Source: Ascarosepion bandense
Taxonomy: Eukaryota > Mollusca > Cephalopoda > Sepiida > Sepiidae
NCBI GenBank assembly: GCA_037127315.1
Contig: JBBBDQ010000403.1
Coordinates: 3,388,501 to 3,452,500, forward strand
Direction: 5' to 3'
Length of the DNA: 64,000 nucleotides
Positions 10,242 to 21,122 of the stretch are shown piece by piece (positions within the stretch are counted from its first letter, which is position 1; each line of letters opens with the position of its first letter). Below the pieces are notes generated by a model. The model was given only the letters and a program-made list of their open reading frames with translations. It did no database searches and was not told the origin of the DNA. The translations under genes and the position numbers were made by a program.

Positions 10242-10684
10242 TGTGGTGATACTGACCGAGCAAAAGCGAGGGACCGGATGTTTGCACTCTCATGACCAAA
10301 AAGCCAGATTCGCGCAGATGTTCCGGTTGAAAACTAAAAATTAATTAAATATTAAATTTCCAGTTCACAAGCCTATGCAAATTTTATTTATTGGCCAATG
10401 GGAAGACCCAGAATCAAATACAGATATGAATTCCCAAATGATCTGCTGCAATCCAAAAAGAAGATATAAAAAGCAGATACAGAAAGCATTGCCAGACAGA
10501 CAGACCGATGCAGGCTGACCCACACGGCCTGACTCGAGAAAGAGAGAGGAGTGTAATCAGTATCCCCCCTTGACCTAATTCAAGCGGCTTACTATGCTAG
10601 CCTCCCTTCCCTCTCATCTTATCTTTTGTTGTCTCAAAACTACTTACTGACCTAAGGAGAGGATACATCAAAGACATTCCTTAC
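10242..10684 (+). mobile_element. Promoter-like repeat, possible solo LTR, copy 2
   Basis: This is homologous to 5959-6387, with the same TGTGGTGATAC start, a CCAAT-containing segment (GGCCAATGGGAAG) and AGATATAAAAAGC about 55 bp downstream. It is inserted in or next to a mariner fragment and abuts a 5S-like sequence at its right end. Confidence 0.45.
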
Positions 10685-10773
10685 TTCCCAAGTGGTCACT
10701 GACCAGGCTCAATGTTGCTTAACTTCGGTGATTGAGCGAGAACCGGTGTATTCAACGTGATATGGCCATAAGC
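10685..10773 (-). repeat. 5S rRNA-derived sequence
   Basis: The reverse complement begins GCTTATGGCCATATCACG and includes AAGTTAAGCAACATTGAGCC, diagnostic of animal 5S rRNA. Relative to 5S, about 12 nt of the central element are missing and the 3' end is absent. It is a 5S pseudogene or part of the chimeric SINE family seen at 14575 and 62283. Confidence 0.8.
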
Positions 10774-10861
10774 CTGTGGTGTAAGAAAAACTAGCTTTAA
10801 CTACTCTTGGTTCCTGTGATGTTAGAATTTTTTAAAATTATTAGTGCTTCTTTGCTCTATT

Positions 10862-11170
10862 ATGGATCAATTAAGTGCCATACATGATACACGTCTCGAA
10901 AGAGACATGACTAACTGGGCAGAAGATTATCCCACAGTAGGTTGCCATTACTTTCTGCAGTAGACTGGTTGCCAGCCAAGGCTACTGAAGCCAATCTGTC
11001 ATGTTATTTAACCAATAACTGGAGGGAAGATACAGACGGATTAATACCTTTCCTAAGGGTATTTGTGCATAAGTGAATGCAAGGAATTCAACTGGAATTT
11101 AAATTTGGCCCCACCACTTTCTCATTCTGAGCCAATATCCTCTGCTCTACAATGTACATCTTGCATAATT
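10862..11170 (-). repeat. tRNA-derived SINE, full length, diverged
   Basis: Minus-strand copy of the dominant SINE. The tail landmark TTAAGTGCCATACATGATAC is at the left. The tRNA-like head is at about 11100-11170. It immediately precedes the 19-bp satellite. Confidence 0.85.
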
Positions 11171-11182
11171 AATGTTGCTTTC

Positions 11183-14100
11183 CCTTAGTATTTCTGCTTG
11201 GCTTCATTACTGTTGCTTTGCCTTACTTTGCCGCTTTGCGTAATTACTGCTGTTTTGCTATATTACTGGTGCTTTGCCTTATTACTATTTCTTTGCCATA
11301 GTACTTCTGCTTTGCCTTATTACTGCTGCTTGCCTTAGCTAGCACCTTTTGCCTTATTACTTCTTTGCCATAGTGCTGCTGCTTTGTCTTATTACTGTTG
11401 CTTTGCCTTATTACTGCAACCTTGTCTTATTACTGCTGTTGCCTTATTAGTGTTGCTTTGCCTTATTACTGCTTCTTTTGCTAGTACTGCTGCTTTGTGT
11501 TATTACTGTTGCTTTGCCTTGTTACTGCCACCTTGTCTTATTACTGCTGCTTTTGCCTTATTGGTATTGCTTTGCCTTAGTATTTCTGCTTGGCTTCATT
11601 ACTGTTGCTTTGCCTTACTTTGCCCATACTGCGTAATTACTGCTGTTGCTATATTACTGGTGCTTTGCCTTATTACTATTTCTTTGCCATAGTACTTCTG
11701 CTTTGCCTTATTACTGCTGCTTTGTATTACTTTTGCTTTGCCTTATTACTGCTTCTTGCTAGTACTGCTGCTTTGTCTTATTACTGTTGCTTTGCCTTAT
11801 TACTGCAACCTTGTCTTATTACTGCTGCTTTTACCCCTTGTTGGTGTTGCTTTGCCTTATTACTGCTTCTTTGCCATAGTACTGCTGCTTTGTGTTATTA
11901 CTGTTCTTTGCCTTATTACTGCCACCTTGTCTTATTACTGCTGCTTTTACTTATTACTGCCACCTTGTCTTATTACTGCTGCTTTGCCTTATTAGTGTTG
12001 CTTTGCCTTAGTATTTCTGCTTGGCTTCATTACTGTTGCTTTGCCTTACTTTGCCGCTTTGCGTAATTACTGCTGTTTTGCTATATTACTGGTGCTTTGC
12101 CTTATTACTATTTCTTTGCCATAGTACTTCTGCTTTGCCTTATTACTGCTGCTGCCTTAGCCTTTTGCTTTGCCTTATTACTGCTTCTTTGCCATAGTAC
12201 TGCTGCTTTGTCTTATTACTGTTGCTTTGCCTTATTACTGCAACCTTGTCTTATTACTGCTGCTTTGCCTTATTAGTGTTGCTTTGCCTTATTACTGCTT
12301 CTTTTGCCATAGTACTGCTGCTTTGTGTTATTACTGTTGCTTTGCCTTATTACTGCCACCTTGTCTTATTACTGCTTTGCCTTATTACCACCTTGTCTTA
12401 TTACTGCTGCTTTGCCTTATTAGTGTTGCTTTGCCTTGATATTTCTGCTTGGCTTCATTACTGTTGCTTTGCCTTATGCCGCTGTATTACTGCTGTTTTG
12501 CTATATTACTGGTGCTTTGCCTTATTACTATTTCTTTGCCATAGTACTTCTGCTTTGCCTTATTACTGCTGCTTTGCCTTATTACTTTTGCTTTTACTTT
12601 TATTACTGCTTCTTTGCCATAGTACTGCTGCTTTGTCTTATTACTGTTGCTTTGCCTTATTACCAATAACCTTGTCTTATTGCTGCTGCTTTGCCTTATT
12701 AGTGTTGCTTTGCCTTATTACTGCTTCTTTGCCATAGTACTGCTGCTTTGTGTTATTACTGTTGCTTTGCCCCTTACTACCACCTTGTCTTATTACTGCT
12801 GCTTTGCCTTATTAGTGTTGCTTTGCCTTATTACTGCTTCTTTGCCATGTACTGCTGCTTTGTGTTATTACTGTTGCTTTGCCTTATTACTGCCACCTTG
12901 TCTTCCTTCCTGCTGCTTTGCCTTATTACTGCACCTTGTCTTATTACTGCTGCTTTTTTGCCTTATTAGTGTTGCTTTGCCTTAGTGTTCTGCTTGGCTT
13001 CATTACTGTTGCTTTGCAACCACTTTGCAGCTTTGCGTAATTACTGCTGTTTTGCTATATTACTGGTGCTTTGCCTTATTACTGTTCTTTGCCATAGTAC
13101 TTCTGCTTTGTATTACTGCTGCTTTTGCCTTATTACTTTTGTTGCCTTATTACTGCTTCTTTGCCATAGTACTGCTGCTTTGTCTTATTACTGTTGCTTT
13201 GCCTTATTACTGCAACCTTGTCTTATTACTGCTGCTTTTTTGCCTTATTAGTGTTGCTTTGCCTTATTACTGCTTCTTTGCCATAATTACTGCTGCTTTG
13301 TGTTATTACTGTTGCTTTGCCTTATTACTACCTTGTCTTATTACTGCTGCTTTGCCTTATTACTGCCACCTTGTCTTATTACTACTGCTTTGCCTTATTA
13401 ATGTTGCTTTCCCTTAGTATTTCTGCTTGGCTTCATTACTGTTGCTTTGCCTTACTTTGCCGCTTTGCGTAATTACTGCTGTTTTGCTATATTACTGGTG
13501 CTTTGCCTTATTACTATTTCTTTGCCATAGTACTTCTGCTTTGCCTTATTACTGCTGCTTTGCCTTATTACTTTTGCTTTGCCTTATTACTGCTTCTTTG
13601 CCATAGTACTGCTGCTTTGTCTTATTACTGTTGCTTTGCCTTATTACTGCAACCTTGTCTTATTACTGCTGCTTTGCCTTATTAGTGTTGCTTTGCCTTA
13701 TTACTGCTTCTTTGCCATAGTACTGCTGCTTTGTGTTATTACTGTTGCTTTGCCTTATTACTGCCACCTTGTCTTATTACTGCTGCTTTGCCTTATTAGT
13801 GTTGCTTTGCCTTATTACTGCTGCTTTGTCTTATTACTTTTGCTTTGCCTTATTACTGCCACCTTGTCTTATTACTGTTGCTTTGCCTTATTACTGCTTC
13901 GTTGCCATAGTAATGCTGTTTTGCCTTATTACTGCTTCTTTGCCATAGTACTGCTGCTTTGCCTTATTACTGTTGCTTTGCCTTATTACTGCTTCTTTGC
14001 CATACTACTGCTGCTTTGCCTTATTACTGCTGCTTTGCCTTATTACTGCTTCTTTGCCATAGTACTGCTGCTTTGCCTTATTACTGCTGCTTTGCCTTAT

Positions 14101-14214
14101 TACTGCTTCTTTGCCATAATACTGCTGCTTTGCCTTATGACTGCTGCTTTGTCTTATTACTTTTGCTTTACCTTATTACTGTTGCTTTGCCTTAGTATTT
14201 CTGCTTTGCCTTGC
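11183..14214 (+). repeat. 19-bp satellite with ~430-bp higher-order repeat
   Basis: The monomer CTTTGCCTTATTACTGCTG (19 bp) repeats about 160 times with variants such as CATAGTACTGCTG and CCACCTTGTCTTATTACTG. A distinctive block beginning CTTGGCTTCATTACTG recurs at about 11197, 11589, 12020, 12448, 12993 and 13426, giving a higher-order period of about 430 bp with one longer unit of 545. Long open frames rich in Leu, Cys and Tyr arise because three monomers are 57 bp. They are not genes. Confidence 0.95.
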
Positions 14215-14440
14215 ATATATAATTTGTTCAATATTATTTTTCCCTGTTCTTCTCTTTCTCTTGTTATTTTTTACTGCAAATGTTTTCAGTTATTTTGGTT
14301 CAGTATTTCTGCCAATTACATTTAACCTGCACCAATTCGTCTACAACCGCATAAGTATATTTGTGTATCAAGTAACCAAAAATGATTGTGCACTTTTGCT
14401 CATTTGTTTTATTCTCTGGGTTCATTCTGGGTTGAAAGAA

Positions 14441-14691
14441 AATGTTAATAGCTTTTTTCAATTAGAAACAAAGAAGAAGGTACTGGATTACTATGTGATG
14501 TCAGTTCTTCAATATGGCAGTGAATCCTAGACAATATCATCAAAGATGAAGGAAAAACTTGAAGTAACTAAAATGTTGGTTGGTTGGTTGTTTTTGTTTT
14601 ATGGCATATCAACCTTGGTGGGTCATTTATTGCCAACTAAATTTTATTTATCTATTGCTGGTAATACCTTTTTCTTTCAACAATTTATTGT

Positions 14692-14724
<33 letters not shown>

Positions 14725-15421
14725 AGTTTTGTGTCTAGTAATACCTTTTCTTTTTGAGTATCAAGATTCATTAGGATTTGTTTTTAAGGGCAGCATCCCC
14801 AAGTCCTACTCTGTTATTTAATCCATAACAGGAGGGAAGGGATGGATTAATACCTTTCCCAAGGTTAACAGTGTTTAAGTGAATGCAGGTTATTCAACTG
14901 GAATTCGAACTCGGCTTACTGATTTCTCTTTCCGAGCTGATATCCACTGCACCACGACACACATCCATCACTAAATGCTTACAGCACCTGGTATTCTCAA
15001 GCTGTCACCCATCTAAGTACTGACCAGGCTCAATGTTGCTCAACTGAAATATGGTTCTACAGAAGGATACTGTGAATATCATGGATCGAGCATATGAGCA
15101 ATGATGAGGTTTTGGAAATGATAGAAATGAAAAGAAAATTAATACTGAGCATCAGGAAGAGACAGCTGAAGTTCCTGGGACATGCAATGAGGAAAGAAGG
15201 CTTGGAGAACCTGATACTAACAGGCCAGAGAGAGGGAAAAAGAGACAGGTGAAAGCAGTGGATAACATATTTGAAGGACCTAATCAGGTGGATGACGAAA
15301 CGAGGGTTGCAAGGAGTAACAAGAGAAAGTCTGCTAAGAGCCACCAGGGATAGGGAAACGTGGAAAGCCATGATCGCCTACATTCTGAAAGGGCAGGGCA
15401 CATAGAAGAAGAAGAAGAAGA
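14441..15421 (+). mobile_element. RTE-like LINE C-terminus split by a SINE
   Basis: The LINE reads L-E-T-K-K-x-V-L-D-Y-Y-V-M-S-V-L-Q-Y-G up to 14574 and resumes at 15042 with E-I-W-F-Y-R-R-I-L, running to the typical end (R-D-R-E-T-W-K-A-M-I-A-Y). An (AAG)n tail follows. In-frame stops show it is dead. The interrupting piece is the chimeric SINE at 14575-15041. Confidence 0.85.
14575..15041 (-). mobile_element. 5S-tRNA chimeric SINE, 5'-truncated
   Basis: In the sense (minus) direction the order is the 3' half of 5S rRNA (GCCTGGTCAGTACTTAGATG, ending ACCAGGTGCTGTAAGC), a short joiner, a tRNA-like head (GGTGCAGTGGATATCAGC, then GAGTTCGAATTCCAG), a unique body, and a tail AACCAACCAACC. It lies in a LINE between AACTAAAAT (14566-14574) and AACTGAAAT (15042-15050), an imperfect 9-bp target duplication. 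An internal (TA)n run lies at 14698-14724. The joiner is the same as in the full copy at 62283-63087. Confidence 0.85.
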
Positions 15422-15484
15422 TATTTGAACATGTTCTTTAGTTTCTACACATGACTGAAATTTCTGATATTAACATTTTTTTTT

Positions 15485-16025
15485 TAATAATTGTATCGCC
15501 CTAAGCAAGGCATTATACTGCCACTGTTGTGCAAGGGATTACATAGGAGGAAAGTTATGAGAAGGAGTGACAGAATAAAGGGGGTGTCAGGAAGTGGGTA
15601 GGAGAGGGATGAGAATACTGAAGAAATGAGATGAAAGCATGAGAGAGAGGATGCAAGTTAGTGAGATAGGAGATGATTATTGACTTTACATTTAAATTCT
15701 TGGAGATTATAGCTGTTGGGAAGGCAAGCAAATGGAAGGGAATTCCACAGGTGAGATGTGCGAGAAAAGAAGCTGCTTGAGTAGAGTTTGCATTTACATC
15801 TTATTGGTTTCACAGTAAAAGAGTGGAATCTAGTTGCTAATCTTGTGGCTTGAGTAAATTCCTTTATGGAGGGCACCAGTGAGCTAAGTTAATCAGAGCA
15901 AAAGCCGTGAAAGTACTTGTAGAAGAGACACAGGAAAGCCACACTGCACCGGTGAGAAAGTGACCATGTCTTAGGTGCTAAATTGGGATTGATCACATTG
16001 CAGGAAAGGTGGCATTTAACACATC
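15485..16025 (-). mobile_element. CR1/Jockey-like LINE, 3' end
   Basis: The minus strand encodes the C-terminus (A-T-R-L-A-T-R-F-H-S-F-T-V, then F-F-S-R-T-S-H-L-W-N-S-L-P, then N-L-Q-E-F-K-C-K-V) ending at 15658. A roughly 160-bp 3' region and the terminal GCAAGGCATTATACTGCCAC motif with an A-rich tail follow. It is 5'-truncated. It shows the unexpanded form of the region amplified at 39101-40176. Confidence 0.8.
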
Positions 16026-16254
16026 TTTCTATACTATTCATCTAGCATGCAAAATAGAAATTGGAAATACCAAAATTGAACACATGCAGCAATTTAAGTA
16101 TTTGTGAAGTATTTTAATGAAGCATAGAAAGTGTTATATTGAAATCTGAAAGAACATTGGGATAGTGTTTTGTACCTACGTCTATACAGGAATCGAATAT
16201 TTCTATTCTCTTAAATACATGGATACTGTTGGAGTAGAGTAATCACACATGATT

Positions 16255-16560
16255 GAGACTCTCTGCTTCTGAGCAGAGAGTGACACAAACAAGGCCCTGC
16301 CAAAGGATAGATTCTTGTTTGGGGTGAAGAAACAAGGGCCCAATCCAGCCTAAAGCTGGGTCTACAGGATATTTTTGGCTGAGCTTAGGGGCTTGGATTC
16401 CCAACATCAATTGACCTTGTGTCACATGTGCTTTGGTGGGAAGGTAGTAAATACAGAGCTTATTGAAATCTTCCCTTTGTCAACTTTCTGCTCCTGAGCG
16501 GAGAGAGACTCAGACAGGGCTTCAGTGATGAGTAGAGTCTCATGTGAGGTGAACAGACAA
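16255..16560. repeat. Two diverged units with a CTCTCTGC hairpin
   Basis: CTCTCTGCTTCTGAGCAGAG at about 16259 is an 8-bp stem with a 6-nt loop. A related CTGCTCCTGAGCGGAGAG lies at about 16488. Both are followed by GACxCAxACAxGGC. I do not recognise the element. Confidence 0.45.
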
Positions 16561-16579
16561 GAGCCCGATATCTGAAAGT

Positions 16580-16785
16580 AAGTCAGCCACTTAAGTGCTG
16601 TATGTGATACACGCTTGGGTGATCATGTCTCAAAAGAGACATGATTGACAGTGCAGAAGATTTTCACACAGTAAGTTGCCATTACTTTCTGTGGTAGACT
16701 GGTTGCCAACCAAGGCTATAAAACCCAATCTGCCTTGTTATTTAACCATTAACTGGAGTGAGAAGCAATGGATTAATATGTGGTA
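16580..16785 (-). repeat. SINE fragment lacking the tRNA head
   Basis: Minus-strand body and tail of the dominant SINE, stopping at the TATTAATCC region. The head is absent. A weak further piece of the same family lies near 17465-17550. Confidence 0.8.
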
Positions 16786-17808
16786 CTCACATACACATCT
16801 TTACATTCACACCCACATACACATTCACGCATTTACATATTGTGTATTTCACACCTATGCATTTACTTCTGTCTGGGATGTTCTCATCTCTGAGACATGT
16901 GTCTTGCATTTATCTATCACATGTATCTTTCCCGAAAACTTTGGTTTTTGCGTATTTAAGTGGTGGACACATGTGATCCCAACAGTCGGGCTCTTCGCTA
17001 TCGGCTGGCAATAGTTTAAGAATGTGCTGCAGTTTCCCAACTTAAGTGAGACCCCGTTGCTATCCAGTATGGCAGAGGGACATTGGTTTAATTCTTGCTT
17101 GCACACCCACACTAATTGCAGGTCGCAATTAGGCAGCAATTTATTTCTTTAACACACATGTGCACACAGAAACGTTTTCCAATGGGAACATTCTTCAACT
17201 TCACAACAGTATGTACATTACATTGTTCTTCCTTTCAGGAACTTTATTCAATTAATGACTTTATGTTTCTTAACATTACAAGGGAAACAACATTTCCTTC
17301 ACTATTTGCATGCTTAATCAACTCTATGCTACGTATTGTTAATAATATACTAGTTTTATCGTTGTTTTCGTCCGCATTTCTATCATTGTTTACATCGGTG
17401 GTCTCTTTCAATTGCTAAATGAATTTCACCAAATTCATTTGGTTCTCCAGTCTGCTAAGAATATCTTTTTCAAGGGTATTTGTGCATAAGTGAATGCAAT
17501 GACTTTGAATGCAATGGCTTTCTGATTTCTCATTCTGCACCACAATGCAAATTTGAAAGATAGAGCTAAAAAGTTGAAAAAGAGACTAGAGAGAGAAATG
17601 CATGCCTTTTTAGAAGCCTAAGAAGTGCCTGCTATTGGTGTTTTTACAATAAAGTCAAGTTGGATAACTCATAAACTAAACAAAATCAAGTATATGATAG
17701 AATTCACTTACAATATAACCGCTTCAGATAAAAAATTTCCCAGTTGTGATTAATTTCCCTAAATACCTATATATGCTATTTCTTCTTTTATGTACCATTT
17801 CCCTTCAA
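16786..17808. other. Unassigned DNA with CA-rich tract
   Basis: A degenerate CACA/CATT-rich stretch at 16790-16850 and a SINE scrap near 17465 are the only items recognised. Short open frames here have no supporting pattern. Confidence 0.5.
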
Positions 17809-17809
17809 G

Positions 17810-18190
17810 ACGTAGTCGATCATGTCCCTCCACATCTTCCTTTCTGTTGTAGCTCTTAATAAATTTTGTCTTTTTTGCTGTTTGTCACAAATTCTATTCT
17901 ACCATCCATTTAATCAAACCCATATGATGCTTTCTTCTGTTCCTCTTTCCTTCAATATGTCCTGTGAGCATTGGATTCTCCAAGCCACCCTTCCTCATTA
18001 CATGTCCCAGAAACTTTAACCATCTCTTCCTAAAGAGTAAAAGTTTTCTTTTCATTTCCATTCTGTCTAAAACTTTGTTGTTGCCCACATGTTTGTTCCA
18101 TAGCATCTTCAGCATCCGGATTTCTGTTGCTTTGAGTCTTTCCTTCATCTTCAAGAAAATTGTCCAACATTTTCTGCCATATGGAAGGAC
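17810..18190 (-). mobile_element. RTE-like LINE C-terminus
   Basis: Reverse strand reading includes M-K-E-R-L-K-A-T-E-I-R-M-L-K-M-L-W and W-L-K-F-L-G-H-V-M-R-K-G-G-L-E-N. It is an 86-codon open stretch with frameshifts outside it. It ends about 80 bp upstream of micro-exon 3. Confidence 0.8.
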
Positions 18191-18267
18191 CTATATATGC
18201 TAATGAATATATATTACTTTATGTGTACATACTATATGACTAATAGTTTTTTTTATTATTATTTCAG

Positions 18268-18291
18268 TTCCTGCAATAAAGGAAATTGAAG
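18268..18291 (+). CDS. Micro-exon 3 (V-P-A-I-K-E-I-E)
   Basis: The exon lies between TTATTATTTCAG and GTTAGT. It is 24 nt with phase 1 at both ends and translates V-P-A-I-K-E-I-E. It differs from exon 4 by Ala for Glu at the third residue plus synonymous changes, so the amino-acid pattern is kept while third positions vary. That is what purifying selection on a repeat would give. The donor GTTAGTAC is shared with exon 4, suggesting common origin by duplication. Confidence 0.75.
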
Positions 18292-18414
18292 GTTAGTACA
18301 TTAACATTTCTTTGTTTTACAGATACTTTTAATTCTGTATTTGTAATTCAAGAATTACAATCTGAAACTGAATGAAATTGGTATTTTTCTCTATCAATTT
18401 AGCTACATGAAAAT

Positions 18415-18897
18415 TTTACTAGAAACAAAGAAATGAGTACTAGATTACTATGTGATGTCAATTCTTCAATATGGCAGTGAATGCTGGACAATGTCATCAA
18501 CGGTGAAAGAAAAACTTGAAGCAATTGAAATGTGGTTCTACAGAAGGATACTGTGGATATAATAGATTGAGCATGGGAGAAATGATGAGGTTTTGGAAAT
18601 GATGGAAATGAAAAGGAAATTAATACTGAGCATCAGAAAGAGACAGCTGAAGTTCCTGGGACATGCAATGAGGAAGGAGGGCTTGTAGAACCCGATACTA
18701 ACAGGCCAGATAGAGGGAAGGAGAGACAGAGGAAAACAGTGTGTAACTTACTTGACTGGCCTGAGTGGGTGGATGGCAGAGCGGGGGTTGTGTGGTGTAA
18801 CAGAAGAAAGCGTGCTAAGAGCTACCAGGGATAGGGAGATGTGGAAAGCCAAGATTGTCTACGTCCTGAAAGGACAAGGCACATAAAAGAAGAAGAA
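18415..18897 (+). mobile_element. RTE-like LINE 3' end
   Basis: It starts within the L-E-T-K-K region and runs to the (AAG)n-type tail. It encodes E-M-W-F-Y-R-R-I-L and L-K-F-L-G-H-A-M-R-K-E-G-L with several stop codons. It is about 120 bp downstream of micro-exon 3. Confidence 0.85.
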
Positions 18898-19289
18898 GAC
18901 GGTTTGACAGATGACAATCATAACTAGTGTAATCAAAAGACATGCATCTCATCTTCCAGAATATAATGTGGTTAAATATATTACATGACTTTTCATATGA
19001 CTAAGTACACATTGCCAAATGTTCATGTGAAATGGCCAAGGAATGCAACTAGAAAATTTTGTCTGTGCAGTTTTTCTTCCTTGCTTTCTGAGCATACAGT
19101 CTATTAGTCTGGTCAGCAGGAGTAGTGCATTGCTACAAATGGTTATTCTATAAAAATTATTCTATCCAAATTTAAAAATGTCTTTATTAAGTTTTGCGTA
19201 TTTATTTATTTTGCATGGTCATCAACAAAAGGCCAATTACAGGTTGAGGATATTAAAATTAGGCAAGTACAGAAATTTAAAATACCTGT
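18898..19289. other. Unassigned intronic DNA
   Basis: No gene or well-defined repeat is seen. A short LINE-like scrap (CCAATTACAGGTTGAGGATA) lies near 19231-19250. Confidence 0.45.
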
Positions 19290-19835
19290 TAAATGAGTCT
19301 AATGGTGATTATGAATGTACAGCAGCTTAAAAATCTTACTCTGATTGTTCTCATAAGAACTTTCAAATTTTTTGGTGAGGGCCTCAGATTCAACGCAGAG
19401 GCCTACATCAAGTTCCCTGAAGAGGTACTGCTACCCTCTGTCAAGAGGATAGCTGCTGGAAGATCCTATGTCTGATAACAAAACTCTGCACCATGCCAGA
19501 CAAGCTGGAGAATCTAGAATCATGGCTGTCAGATAGTTAACAGTGACCACAGTACCCCTTGCATATGATCACATAACACCCAAGACTGCAACCCCCTTGA
19601 TTATTATTGGTGTGATGCAGTTAAGAAATCAACAAAACTCTTTTTAACAACAAAGGTGAAGGCAAGGATTATGGCAGCATTCATCAACTTAAACAAGGAG
19701 ACTGTCCAGAACAGTTGCGGGAGATTCTGAAACCGTCTAAAGGCAGTAGCTGAAACCAAATTTACTTTTTAGTATTTCAAGATATTTTTGTGTAATTTTT
19801 GGTAAATATATCTGTTAAAAATGTGCAATTTAAAT
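19290..19835 (+). mobile_element. Mariner transposase remnant
   Basis: The translation contains E-A-Y-I-K-F-P-E-E-V-L-L-P, R-I-A-A-G-R-S-Y-V and, after a frameshift, Q-N-S-A-P-C-H-A-S, then R-I-M-A-A-F-I-N-L-N-K-E-T-V. This matches the layout of the mariner catalytic region and C-terminus. The N-terminus is absent and several stops are present. A second 3' end lies at 10020-10241, reversed. Confidence 0.75.
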
Positions 19836-19884
19836 GATAATTTTATCTATCATTCCCTGCATGCTTCTTTGCATATCATGTCAT

Positions 19885-19887
<3 letters not shown>

Positions 19888-19921
<34 letters not shown>
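19888..19921. repeat. (TA)n microsatellite
   Basis: An uninterrupted TA dinucleotide run, preceded by TGTG. Confidence 0.95.
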
Positions 19922-19923
<2 letters not shown>

Positions 19924-20017
19924 TTATTTTATCACCTTTGTTTCTTAGACATTAAATTATGTCACTTAGTATCCTTCATAATTTACCTAGATTTTTCAGC
20001 TAACCTGATGAATAACA

Positions 20018-20935
20018 GGATGTGCATTGTGCTGCAGTGGATATCGACTCGGAACAAGAAATAGGGGAGCCGAGTTCGAATTACAGTTGAATTCATTGCA
20101 TTCACTTACATGCAAATACCCTTGGGAAAGGTATTAATCCGTTTCTTCCTGCAAGTTATAGGTTAAATAACAGGACAGATTGGGTTTCATAGGCTTGGCT
20201 GGCAACCAGTCTACTGTAGAAAGCAATGGCATCCTACTGCAGGATAATCATCTGCCCAGTCAGTCATGTCTCAAAAGAGACATGATCACCCAAGCATGTT
20301 TCACATATGGCATTTAACTGACTGAATATAATAGTTAGAAGAATAATCATAGTTTCTACTGGTCATAAAGAGGGGGTTCTGTCTTATATTGTCATGAAGT
20401 AGTAAACTGATCCTCCACTAATTACTGCTTATTAATATAATAATACAATCCACCTCTTCTTCCTACAGCTATGGGTTGAATAGCAGGACAGTTTAGGTTC
20501 TATAGCTTTGGCTGGCAACCAGTCTACTGCAGAAAGCAATGGCAACCTACTGCGGGATAATCTTCTGCCCAGTCAGTCATGTCTCTTTCGAGACATGATC
20601 GCCCAAGTGTGTATCACGTATGGCACTTAACTGACTGACTGAATATAATAGTTGGAAATATAATTGAAATTTCTACTGGACATAAAGTGGGGGATCAGTT
20701 TTCTATTGTTAACAAGTAATAAACTGATCCCCCACTAATACTTAATATAATAATGTAATATAATCTATCTCTTTTCTCTCCAGGACAGATTGGGTTCTAT
20801 AGACTTGGTCGGCAACCAGTCTAGCTCAGAAAGCAATGGCAACCTACTGCGGGATAATCTTCTGCCCAGTCAGTCATGTCTCTTTCGAGACATGATCGCC
20901 CAAGTGTGTATCACGTATGGCACTTAACTGACTGA
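20018..20935 (+). repeat. SINE plus two hairpin-spacer/SINE-tail units
   Basis: A complete SINE (head TGCTGCAGTGGATATCGACT, then GAGTTCGAATTACAG, to the tail TTTAACTGACTG at about 20324) is followed by two further body/tail copies at about 20474-20640 and 20785-20935. The roughly 145-bp spacers are not SINE sequence. The second spacer holds a perfect 16-bp inverted repeat, AGTGGGGGATCAGTTT (20686-20701) and AAACTGATCCCCCACT (20721-20736). The same arrangement occurs at 24800-25716. Confidence 0.9.
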
Positions 20936-21122
20936 AGAATATGCATGAGCATTTTTTTTTAATTTAAAAATTTTGTAAAACTAAGAACATTTTTATTATT
21001 GTCTATAAATACATGTTACAAAATAAAATCCTTGCATGTTTCTGGATGAAAAGTGTTAGCTAAGATAAGTTTTCTTTTTTTCTTTAGTCATATGTCCTCT
21101 GTTCATGTAAAAAAAGTACATA

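Noticed and set aside
11384..14325. Many open frames of 60-248 codons rich in Leu, Cys and Tyr
   Set aside because: They arise from the 19-bp satellite, whose three-monomer period (57 bp) keeps frames open. They overlap each other in all three frames of one strand and have no splice or start logic.
16243..16425. 60-codon minus-strand frame with Pro/Gly-rich text
   Set aside because: It falls in a repeated segment with a hairpin, has no splice signals, and shows no family pattern.
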